A stretch of 64,000 nt of DNA from Diphasiastrum complanatum. Lineage: Eukaryota > Streptophyta > Lycopodiopsida > Lycopodiales > Lycopodiaceae. The position numbers and the translations under genes were made by a program. The stretch's first letter is position 1; the number at the start of each line of letters is the position of its first letter. The stretch lies in the NCBI GenBank assembly GCA_029204225.1, contig CM055094.1, forward strand, positions 67,294,536 to 67,358,535, in the 5' to 3' direction. Below the pieces are notes generated by a model. The model did no database searches and had not been told where the DNA came from. It was given only the letters and a program-made list of their open reading frames with translations. Shown in pieces: positions 34,141 to 44,600 of this stretch.

Positions 34141-34334
34141 CTGGAACTTAGTCTGTGGATTGTATTGATGATGCTCAGATGTAGTAATGCCAACAACAGG
34201 AAATCAATTCTCTCATACTGAAAGGTTGAAAGGAACTGAAGAGTTTGATATCAGTTTGATATCGCGAAAGATATCAAGTATTAGAGCTTTCACTCTGATA
34301 TCAAAATAGTATTAGGCCCTGAAGAAGAATCAAT

Positions 34335-34346
34335 GCTCTGATACCA
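34335..34346 (-). promoter_or_regulatory. Primer binding site of the 1176 bp LTR copia
   Basis: The minus strand reads TGGTATCAGAGC directly after the LTR end CCGACA, again the initiator-Met tRNA type. Confidence 0.9.
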
Positions 34347-35522
34347 TGTCGGAAATAGGATAGATAATGTAACAGCGGAAACTTCCTACTTCCAATACAT
34401 GACTACGCCTATCAAAAATTGAACAAAGCAGTAGTGAAAATCACGTTCAATCTTTAGCAACTAACTTTGAAATCGCTAGATACTAACTGATTACGTAGCC
34501 AAACATAAAGTATTGAATTCTCAAACAATTTTCTATCAGTTACAAAAGCAATACAGAAACACATGCATTCTGATATATACTAAACGCAATAAGAAGATAG
34601 TACTGATTCAAAAAAATAAAATCAGATGCTAATGAGTGCAAAATAATAGCGGATAGAAACTGTGCACTCTAAGCTGTCTCTGAGTAACTGAGAATAAGTT
34701 TGATAATAAGTAGCTCTATTGATAAGCAGTAGTGCAATAGCAACTCTAAAATAAATCTCTGAAAGAATGAGCTAGAATGCTTAAGAGAGTTCAAGCTTGA
34801 AAGCTTGATAGAGAGTTAGCAACAATACTTTTTGATTGTGAATGATCTGCTTGATAAGAGCGCAGGAAGCGTCGTGTAATAACACTCAACCCCTTCACAA
34901 TTCATAATGTTGATGCGTCGCTTCAGAACTAGTTAAAATTGTATGAATATGAATAACTATATATACTCAACAATTAGGTCATCAAATGCGACTGCCAATT
35001 GGCTGGTGCCTGCTGGCATTCATCCAGTTCAGAAATTGATTGTTGATAAGCGATGAAAATTGGCCATAAATAGTCTGTCTGCATAAATGAACCAAAATTG
35101 TCACTCTGCAGAAATGAACTAAAACTATCACAGGCGAAGGTGTCGCAAAAAGGCGACAGTGTCGGGTTTTTTTGCGAAAAATGAGACAGTGCCCTTAAAT
35201 CTGATTTAGGGTTGCCCCACGATTTGCCAGAGTCATTTCCTTAGCATTTGAGGCACTTCAAAAAATGCGACTCTGCATATTTACTCGTAATTCCTGTCAG
35301 GCGAAAAATGCAAAAAAGACAACACTGCATTTTTACACAAGATTCCTGACAGGCGAAAAATGCAACACTGTTGTCAAACTCGGTGTATTTCTGCAGACTG
35401 TGTAAAAACACTTGTAATTCTGTACACTGTGAAAAGACACAAGAAAATCTGCAGAACTGGATAAACAATAGATGAAGATTAAAACCGAATAGTCGATTAG
35501 TAAAAAGGAGAATAATCCAACA
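34347..35522 (-). repeat. 5' LTR of the broken copia (1176 bp)
   Basis: On the minus strand it begins TGTTGGATTATTCTCC and ends TATTTCCGACA. It is the most complete member of an LTR family also present at 26104-27195 and 30028-30111. Its outer end merges with a CA repeat, which blurs the target site. Confidence 0.88.
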
Positions 35523-35541
35523 CACACACACACACACACAC

Positions 35542-35581
<40 letters not shown>
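35518..35581. repeat. (CA)n-ATTG-(TG)n inverted microsatellite
   Basis: About twelve CA units are followed by attg and about sixteen TG units, so the two halves are complementary and can form a long hairpin or cruciform. It abuts the LTR end. His-Thr and Cys-Val frames over it are artefacts. Confidence 0.95.
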
Positions 35582-35584
<3 letters not shown>

Positions 35585-35589
35585 ACATC

Positions 35590-36479
35590 TATATGTATGT
35601 ATGCACGTATGCATTCCATATTTTGAGGCAAATTGGTCAATACCATATGTTCATATTTATTCAATCTATATCAATGCAAAAATTGTAGTTTTTTATTAAA
35701 GAATGTGAGTAGTCGAATTCACAACCCACTCCACAAGAAGTTATACTGCCAAAATATTGAATGTGACTTCAGCCTATAGTTAACTATCCATAAAACTCTA
35801 ACAAGAATCTTGAACCAAAGTTTATGACCTTATTCTTCCATTTTAGCATGTGCCTCTCTCACCTAAAGGTTGTGCTAGAAATAAATTTGGCCTTGTGACA
35901 AATGTCTGTGCATGACCAAGAGCCTGGTGTTATAGTTGGTCTTATTTTTTGTATTTTGGGAGAGATCCCCTCTTGCCTCTGTGCATGACGAAGGTCGTTT
36001 CATTGGCTGATTCGGATTCATGATTGTGCTATCGGCCTCCCAACTAACGTTGCAGGTGCCATTAGTCCAATTGATGTGATAGATTTAGATTGTACTCAAT
36101 AGGCATACAGTACTTTTGCAGCGGGTTCTCAAAATCAAACCAGCTAGTCATAGCTTCATGTGTGGCTTTGAGGACTTCCTACTACAAGTTAGCATCCCCT
36201 TCAAAGTGGAAGATAGGAAAACAAACAAGTTGTATGGATTGAAATATGAGTTTTAATTTTCAGAGCAACAAACATCCAACAAACTTATAGTATGCTCGCT
36301 CGATGTCTCTTAATCTACAAAATAATATGAAAACAAATGTTATGATTCATGATGTTCACACTTTTGTTCGCGTTTTTAGTCAATTCCAACACAAAAATCA
36401 TTGAACAACAATCTATTAGAATAAATGAAGAAATAATGTCAAATGTCTTAACTTCAAATGAAGTCACGCTAAATTTATA
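35590..36479. other. No gene recognised
   Basis: This lies just downstream of the stop codon of the minus-strand multi-exon gene. I see no similarity on either strand. It probably includes the 3' end of that transcript. Confidence 0.45.
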
Positions 36480-39476
36480 TTATATAGATTCTTCACATTC
36501 ATCATCAATGAATTTGCAACGTCTCTTTCTCTTATCTTTACATGGAATATGTGATAAGAGATCATCGGTTTCCATCTCTAAAGCTTGTTTCGCAACGACA
36601 TCTGCATAGGATGGCAAACACCTTTCATTTTCACTATATGCAAAACAAACTCAATAATTTGAAAAAGTGGATGATACATGATAATAATAACATTCTTACC
36701 AACTATCAAATTCATCCATATCCCATGGTCCAAGTTTTCAACATCTTCATCTGAGTCCACCACAACAACATTCTTTATAATAACAATCGGACCTATGGCA
36801 ATCAACGATTCGGGAGTTAACCTTATGATCTATGAAGTTGAGCATTACAAAAGTAGTCGTAGAAGCAACATAACATACATTGTTGACATTTGCACTTACA
36901 TCTTGTATAATTCAATAATGCATCACTATCCATGGCCACACAATGTTGTCCCGTATTTTTACAAGCCTGCACTGTAGACCCACATCCAACCATGAGATCT
37001 AGTACCACCCCACTAAGACATGAGGCACGTGCATGTCTGCCAGAAGTTGTGAATCATTCATATTCTTAGTTTGTTTATTCAAGTGTGCTTTTCTGCCATG
37101 CTTCCTTTTGACATATCTTGATACTTCCGGTGTGGTGTGTTCTTTGAAATTATGTACCAGCCAAAGGAATATTTAGATTATAGAAAAAGAAATTGAATGC
37201 TAACATTGACACATATCATATTTAATCATACCGTAGCTTAGAATCCAAGACATCAGCAACATTCACATCCACAACATCCACGGGGATAGAAATCATCAGC
37301 ACATTTACATTCAAAGCCCTTGTTGAAAAAAGATGGATTTGAATTGCTAATGCACTGAAGTAAAATTATTACCTCCAAATAAGTCTTTTGGCACTATTCG
37401 TAACATCAGGTTGATCTTTTCCCTCTCGAGAAAGATACATATCAAGCTCAATTATAGAAAACAATTGTTTTCTATATTTACTTTTCATTCTCAACATATA
37501 TGACTTCAAAGACAAATCCGCTGGCAACATGAATTTTTCTATTGCATACATTCAAACAATTCAAAATCAATATTTGAAAAAAAAATATGGAAATGTAGTC
37601 AATTAAACACTTGTTACTGAAAAGATGTATTTTTACCATAACGTTGGCACTCCATCAAGGTACGATCAGCCTGATCCAACAGTGAAAAAACCAGGTCTCT
37701 TTTGCATCCTAGCACCTATAATCCTTGTCATTGTTCGGAATTCCGAATTGACCCATTAACGTGCCAAGACTCATTTCTAGCCACTAATTCCTTGTGTCAT
37801 TCTCCACACAAGCACAACGCAATGTATGCAGCTTCTCCAAGCCAAATGTGAACCCCAACTTTGAAGAGTCAATATTCGTAATCAAACCACTCTCTTCCTA
37901 ATCATGGACTCACAATACCGAGCAAATTTCCTACTTTTTTTGCCCATTTTGAGTATACTGTAGATTTCACTTCTTTTAATGTTTTTGTTTTCTTCTATTT
38001 TCCTGCATCATACCTTGCTCTAGCATCTTCCAAATCCTTTTCTATGTCGGCCTACTCAACAAAACATTACAAGCCAAGTAATAATAAATATCATACATTG
38101 CAATACATTCATATCTCAATAAAATTTTGTATCACTATATCACAACAACTAAGACATTGAACACCAAATCTATATATACCTCAAACAAGATTTTGCCCAA
38201 CATGAAACGTGTTAATGGGTACCAAGGTGTGCAATTTGATTTTTGGCCTCTGCAAGTCTGATTTTCTCGACCTCTTTTAATTCCACAAACCTCTTTTAAT
38301 TCCACAGTAGTAAATCGTTGTGCAAAGTATGTTGGACTGCACTCGGCCAATCGACGCACACTATAATGTTGATCTTTTAGATCACTCTTTACAACTCTGA
38401 CTTCATTTATCCTTCACAAATAAAATATTACTCCATTAAAATATCATGCAACAATTTCCTAGCAGGTTTGAAAAAATAAACTAGCAAATGAAATTATAAG
38501 TCACTTACTTGTTGATTCGATTCATTGATGACAAGAGTTGCATCTCACCCTCAGTTGTAGGGTGAATGAAGATTGCACAAATACACACATGGTGACTGCA
38601 ATCCAATGAAAAATCCTCGTATATTGCTTCCATCCACCCTTGCAATCTATGGTTCCCATCCCAACAAATGAACATACATCCAACCATGTCTTGCCAATGA
38701 GGATCATCACTCACCTGCTCATCAAAATCATTACTCGTCTTTTCCCATATTGGATCCCATAAAGTTTTCTTGTGATCCCTTACCAATATGTGTTTGTTTG
38801 AAGATGTTGTCAAGGACAATATGAAATCACCTTTTTTCATTATGTAAACTTCAGTTTTGTATGTCCTTTTCAAACGTAGTCTTTCACTACCAACTGTTCT
38901 AATTGCTATATTTTGATAAACACGACATAGGGGGGATCAAAGGAGGAGGGGTAGGTCGATGCAAATGAAGCTCATTCAAAGTGATAGATAACATATCTAA
39001 ATGAAATGACAATGACACCACCCCTATCTCATCGTCAATACTTTTGGCCCCTCTTTTGTTTTTGGCAAATGATTGCTCGTGTCTGGATGGCTATTTCCTT
39101 ATCAGGGCTAGAAGGGGATGCCAATATCTCCTCCTCCACCAAAGGTATGCTTTCATTAATGACAGCTAATGCAATAGCTATATCATTTTCATGGCTAATC
39201 GGTTCACACACTATGGCATCTTCAGTGACATCAGCACCTACTTCCAATACATCATCATTGCGTTCAACCTAAAATTTCACGTTTTCAAACCCATCAATAA
39301 AAAATCTTGCTATTTAAATGCAGTAATTTTGACAAACATTATTCCATTTTGAAATTGTTGATGAGTAAGTTTACCTCCAGCAAATCAGTAAAGACAGCAT
39401 ATGTGCTAGTAATGTCAGCCACCTCAACATTGTCCATTGTTCGTTGCAAACGTGCTTGATACTTGGTCAAAACCAT
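36480..39476 (-). pseudogene. Broken multi-exon gene: WDGNHR (ParB-like?) segment plus N4/N6 methylase-type motif
   Basis: Exons read from GT-AG borders on the minus strand: 39476-39375 (MVLTKYQARLQRTM...), 39268-38509, 38411-38180, 38051-37637, 37538-37373, 37318-37232, about 37165-36900, 36792-36700 and 36601-36480. Where both borders are clear the codon phase fits, e.g. NRIN|K across AA^G and LIV|D across G^AT. Exon 2 contains MVGCMFICWDGNHRLQGWM, resembling the DGxxR core of ParB-like domains, then LLSSMNRIN. Exon 7 contains VVLDLMVGCGSTVQACKNTG followed by AMDSD, the SAM-binding pattern of N4/N6 DNA methylases; no DPPY-type catalytic motif was seen. The last exon is charged and basic (KDKRKRR). 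Defects: extra bases in the C run at 39048-39051 and the G run at 38930-38935 (plus-strand letters), a 19 bp duplication near 38270-38305, a missing base near 37008, and stops in exon 4. The function is unknown. Confidence 0.55.
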
Positions 39477-39713
39477 GTTGTGTTTTCCAGATTAAAAACA
39501 TGTTATTTGATTCTATTTGTTAAAGTTGGTCATTGATGGAGTTGCAGCTATTGTTCCATAACAATGAGCTATGCAATAAATAAAAAAAAGTGCCTTGCAT
39601 AAAAATAAAATCATTTATATGCCTAACAATAAAAAATTCCAGTTTCTACAATATTACGAATTTCATTACCGATGTTTATATGCATTTAATAACCACTTCA
39701 TTATTGTGTGGAG

Positions 39714-39727
39714 CCTATTTATATCAC
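39714..39727 (-). promoter_or_regulatory. TATA-like element upstream of the multi-exon gene
   Basis: The minus strand reads GTGATATAAATAGG about 240 bp before the first ATG (39476). It is a good TATA box in the right direction, but no other promoter evidence exists. Confidence 0.35.
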
Positions 39728-40002
39728 AGTTCCTGGTTTTGTGACATTGGTTCTAAAGTTCCAGTGGACTGGAACCGAAATTTTAACAGGGAATTTCTAG
39801 ATTCACACCATATCAGAACTTTTACAGGTGTCAAAATAGATTCCATGTTGGGAAGCGCTCAATAAACATGTTTTGAATTATCCTCAAAAAACTTACATTT
39901 TATAAAACTTTCTTAAATGCCGTAATTGACTTTCACCTGATTTTTAGGCCCTATTGGGCCCTATATTATTTTACCTAATATAGGGCCCTGATTTTTACCA
40001 CC

Positions 40003-40287
<285 letters not shown>

Positions 40288-40430
40288 TCATGTAAAACAG
40301 AATTTGTGGAAATTGATTACAAGACTACAACTTCATAAAAGTCTTAATAGTTAAAAGACTGATCAAAAGTAGTCCATCGAATTACAAAAAATCCTACATA
40401 CAAGTTTTTGGTATTGTTTCAATTAGTTTT

Positions 40431-40694
40431 CTACTGCTTCTCGAAAAACATCTTTAGAAATTCTGGACCAACACTTATATTCACAGTACAATTATCGAAG
40501 TATCCAAATTGTTGCCCAACATTATTTGTTACGGAAGAATCTATTTGACAGTAGCCAAGAGCTTTTCGAGCCTCTGGCCATTCTCGAACGAGCTCATCAA
40601 CATCAATATTCACAAGGTCATTCGGATCCAATGCCTCTTCAAAAACAGAAGCTGTATCCACCTTTTCAGCTGAACCAATTTGTTGCACACCCAC
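40431..40694 (-). other. Open frame of unknown origin
   Basis: The 87-codon minus frame (MGVQQIGSAEKVDTASVF... to ...FLKMFFEKQ) is acidic and fairly protein-like, with DELVREWPEARKALGYC and a FDNCTVNISVG phrase near its end. I cannot name a family. It may be the last exon of a transposon gene. The overlapping plus frame is less likely in this part. Confidence 0.3.
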
Positions 40695-40699
40695 TGCAT

Positions 40700-41035
40700 G
40701 ATTACAATCAACAGACTGTCTTCCAGAACAACAATGATGTTTCTAAGCAACTCAAGTGGCAATTTTCTCAAGGCAAGGAAGATCTCATTGGTGAGCTCCT
40801 TGAGGTTTGGTTTGAACTCAAATGGGCTGGTTTGATTAGGTTTGATACTCAACTTCATCTACTCTACTTCATGTTGGATAGAATTGTAGAAATCTATCTT
40901 TTGGTTTATGATGGTGACATTGTTTTCACTAACTATAGTGAAAGGTTGAAATCAAGCAATGATGAGATTTTGTGGGATGTTAATCATGTGTTTGAGAGGG
41001 AGCATCTTCACAGGTTCAGATTTGAAGATGTTTAG
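40700..41035 (+). other. Open frame of unknown origin
   Basis: The plus strand reads DVSKQLKWQFSQGKEDLIGE and LLEVWFELKWAGLIRFD, ending EREHLHRFRFEDV at 41035. Composition is plausible for protein but I recognise no domain. It is squeezed between the minus frame at 40431-40694 and copia gag-protease, so it may be a fragment left at an insertion junction. Confidence 0.25.
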
Positions 41036-42356
41036 AAATGCAAATTCCTTGATGTTTTATTGGAAGATCAAGATGTTGATCTTGAATTGCTTCATCAACA
41101 CCAAGAGGCAAGTAGCAATTGGAAGCTAGTCCCATAAGTTGTCCTACACTCAACAAGTTCTTTGTAATTGAAGGTACATAAAGAAAATTGTCTAGATCTA
41201 CTTTTATAGATGATCCTAGACATAAAGGAATGGATCCAACACCTATAATCTCACATTCTTGATCACTTGCAGTGAAGATAAATCTCTTAGAACTATTGTA
41301 ATAAAGTAGACTAGAAAAGTAGTCTTTTTGGTGAGTCATGTGAGAGCTTGCCCCACTATCAATCCACCAAGTGTCTTGATTGGATGTTTGTGGTGAGGAT
41401 ACCATCAAAGAAAGATTGCCTTCTTCCTCCTCCTCAAGCACAAGATTGCCTTGATTGTCCTTCTCTTGGGCATTCTTCTTCTTTAGCACTCGGATGCAAA
41501 ATGTCCCTTTTTTCCACAAAAGAAACACTTTAGCTTCTTCTTGTCCTTCTTGCTCTTGCCTTTGGAACTTGATGCTCCATCTTTGTTCTCCATCTCCATG
41601 TCTTAAGTCTTCTTGGAAAGAAACTTCTTCTTCTTGCCTTTCAAAGAAATGTTAGCTTTTTCATCACCATCATTCAAAGATAAGGAACTCATCCTACTTT
41701 TGATATGAAGCATTCTACTCTCCTCACTAATGAAGTTTTTCGATACTAGGAAGTGAATCTTGAATAGCAAAGGTTTGAACAAGATTGGAATAATCATCTC
41801 CTAATCCATTCAAAATGATTTAAACTAATTCATCATCTTTGATTTTATCATCTATAGAAGACAACTCTTTATTTAAAGATTCGATCCTAAAGACATAATT
41901 TTGGGCACTTTCACTACTTCCTTTCATGCTTTGAAGGATTTGATTCCTAAGCATGAGTATCCTTGAAGTGTTCTTGGATCCATAAATGGCTTTTAATGAA
42001 TCCCATGGCTCTTTGAATGTGGTACAAGATGAGATTTCTTTCAAAAGTTCATTACTTACATTCATTTTTATGCAGTGTAATGCAACTCTACATCTCTTTT
42101 TGTACTTAGCCAATTCAACTCCTCCTTGAGGTTCTACTTCCACCTCAAGTACTATGTCATAAAGATCATGAAGTACAAGCAAAGACTCCATTCGAACTAT
42201 CCAAGTAGCATAATTAGTGGATGTAAGTCTTTCACTAGCTTCAAGCAAAAAACCACCCATTGATGCCATTTTTGAATGTGAAAAAGCACTAGAAACTCTT
42301 ATGGTTTCTCTAAGAGATCTGAACCTAAAGTCTTCTAGCAATTTAGAAAGCTCATA
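41016..42356 (-). pseudogene. Copia gag and protease of the outer minus-strand element
   Basis: Gag starts MASMGGFLLEASERLTSTNY (about 42270) and continues WDSLKAIYGSKNTSRILMLR. A stop near 41820 interrupts it. Then comes a complete knuckle CFFCGKKGHFASEC (about 41535) and the protease with WWIDSGASSHMTHQKDYF (about 41365) and FLYVPSITKNLLSVGQLMGL (41190). Similarity ends near 41040, so integrase and the rest are lost. The upstream leader is cut at 42356 by the plus-strand copia and continues at 46839. Confidence 0.82.
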
Positions 42357-42968
42357 TGTCAAAATATCGAAAAATCTTTCTGATGTTGTGAGTATGGGTC
42401 CTAAAAATGCCAAAGATGAATTGAGCTCTTTTGGCTTAGTAAATACCCATCTTAGAATAAAATATTCAAGGTAGGTAGAAGTAGAAACTCGCGCTACCAT
42501 AGGAATTGCCATTTGTACTTTACATGCCACATTTAATGCATGAAAAGACGATGTGGCAAATTAGACATAGTGAGGTGGCTTGGATAAGTCTAGATAGCTT
42601 GAGAGGAGGATCCACAACTCCAATTCAACTTCAACTAGGAGAAGAGTCCATGGATCTATATATATGTGATGTACTCTCATTGAGAATATGATGAAATTTG
42701 TGTGTAATGCAAATTTGGAGACAAGCTCTTTGTGCCCTCTCTCTCTCCACGAGTTTTGTACTTTCTATTTTCTCTCTCTAGCCGAGTAGAGGCATTTATG
42801 ATGCTTTGTCTTATGTTTTGTTGACAAATCTTGCTTGTAACACAATAATATTGCTTGTATGATCAGCTTTCCTATTGACAATCAATGCTAGTTTGATCTT
42901 TATGGTGTTATTGTGCTTAGGAGATCAAAAATACATGTGTAGGGCATCCCACACGTGTGAATTCAGCA
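42357..42968 (+). repeat. 5' LTR of the inner copia (612 bp)
   Basis: It starts TGTCAAAATATCG and ends GAATTCAGCA, with cacacgtgtgaa just before the end. It has a tatatatatg stretch near 42657 that may be the TATA region. Confidence 0.93.
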
Positions 42969-42981
42969 TGGTATCAGAGCC
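42969..42981 (+). promoter_or_regulatory. Primer binding site
   Basis: TGGTATCAGAGCC directly follows the 5' LTR; initiator-Met tRNA type. Confidence 0.92.
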
Positions 42982-43598
42982 TACCTAAGTTTTACAAGCA
43001 AATTCAATCAAAAAGTTTGCAGATCTGATCAGATTTCAAGCTAGGAATTGTCTAGATTCTACCTTCTAGCTAGTTTGCAGTTTTCTTGTGATTTTGAGCT
43101 ACAAACCACATTGAATGGGCCAGATCAGGTACTGTACAGAATTTCAAGTGCTGGCACGTGTGAAATCTGCCCATTTTTAGATTGGTGGTTCTCTCTCACC
43201 TCAGATCCAAATTTCAAGCAAATTAGCCCACTAGAAAGCCAAAAATGTGTAGAATTTGATGCAATTTGAATCATACAGTTGGATAAGCCAATCAAAAGTT
43301 ATAAGCTTTTGAAGAGTCATAGGTAGGGCACCTAGACTTGTGGCAAATCATGTGTACATGTCATTTATTCCTTGAATGATCACAAAAATCATCCAGAAGC
43401 TACACAATCTCATCTATATGTGATTTAGACAAAACTTATAGGTTCTAGGCAAATTGTTTCATACAAATAGATTGTATTTGAGTCAATTTGACATTTTTGG
43501 AATATTTCACACGTGTGAAATTCAGAGAACCATAACTTTTGCCATACTTCATCTTTTTTGATGATTCAAATCTTGTTTTAGAGAGATTGTCAAGCTAG
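42982..43598 (+). other. Leader of the deleted copia, no gag
   Basis: In an intact copia this interval would lead into gag. Here about 600 bp of non-coding leader run straight into integrase. It contains ggcacgtgtgaaatc (about 43155) and tttcacacgtgtgaaat (about 43507), copies of the palindromic motif seen across several elements. Confidence 0.6.
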
Positions 43599-44600
43599 AT
43601 GAGGTTGGGTCATCCTAATCATAATTCTATGGTGTCCATGGTCAAAAAAGCCAAAGCTATTGGCTTGCCTAATCTTATCTCCAAGAATTTCAAGCCATGT
43701 GAGGCTTGTGCCATATCTAAGTCTCATAAGAAGCCTTTTTCAAAGTCATCTATCAAGACTACACATCCATTGGAGCTCATACACTCGGATGTGCACTTCT
43801 CATCTTCAAAGAGCAAGGGTGGTGCTACTTGCTTTGTAACTTTCATTGATGATTTCACTAGATTTACTTGGGTATATCTTCTAGCTTCAAAATCTATGGT
43901 GTTTGACTATTTCCTAAAGTTCAAAGCTCTAGTTGAAAAGCAATTTTTTTACAAAATTAAGATTCTTAGAAGTGATGGAGGTGGTGAGTACACTTCCAAT
44001 AAATTTCATGATTATTGTGAGCTTGAAGGCATAAAAAGGGAGTTTTCTTGTGCATATACACCATCTCAAAATGGGGTGGCTGAAAGAAAGAATAGAACAC
44101 TGTGTGAATGTGCCAAAACCATTAGAATTGAGGCATCTTTGCCAAAAGACTTTTGGGGTGAGGCTATCAATTGCTCAAACTATCTTTGCAATAGACTCCC
44201 TCATGTTGCACTTGGAGGAAAGTCACCATATGAAGCACTCTATTTGAAGAAACCTAAGGTTGAACACCTTAAGAGTATTTGGATGCATATGCTTTGTCCA
44301 TATTCCCTTGGAAACGAGAAAGAAGGATGATCCTTGTGCAAGCAAAGGAGTAATGGCTGGATATTCATCCAACAAGAAAGCCTATCGAATCTACATGCTC
44401 TCTACCTCTAAAGTAATTGATAGTAGAGATGTAGTTTTTCATGAAGACGAAAAGTCCAATCTTGGAGGGGCCGAGATCAAGCAACCTCAAAATCTGTGGC
44501 CTATTGTTATTGAAGACAATCAACATATGGAGGAGTCAAGATCTGAAGATGGAAGTCCTCGGATTCTCACTCCTAGAAGATCCATGAGCGAGCGATCTTA
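43599..44600 (+). pseudogene. Copia integrase, frameshifted
   Basis: It reads MRLGHPNHNSMVSMVKKAKA (end of the finger's His part), CEACAISKSHKKPF (C..C), LIHSDVHFSSSKSKGG (first Asp), LRSDGGGEYTSNKF (second Asp) and NGVAERKNRTLCECA (Glu). A frameshift near 44270 shifts into LRVFGCICFVHIPLETRKKD and DSRDVVFHEDE. The catalytic residues are all present, so decay is recent, but the protein cannot be made whole. Confidence 0.85.

Larger units (their letters stand above)
30028..35522 (-). mobile_element. Broken copia element with 1176 bp LTR
   Basis: On the minus strand the order is 5' LTR (35522-34347), primer site, gag, protease, integrase, RT, RNase H, a purine tract (AAGGGATAG next to 30111) and the first 84 bp of the 3' LTR (30111-30028). 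The two LTR pieces match closely where they overlap. The rest of the 3' LTR is gone, replaced by a plus-strand LTR junction, so no target duplication can be read. Pol is broken by many stops. Confidence 0.85.

Noticed and set aside
35241-35614. His-Thr and Cys-Val repeat frames
   Set aside because: They are translations of the CA/TG repeat and the adjoining LTR.
37232-37538. DPPY-type methylase catalytic motif in exons 5-6 of the multi-exon gene
   Set aside because: The sequence there (ISIPVDVVDVNVADV) does not contain it; I do not claim an active methylase.
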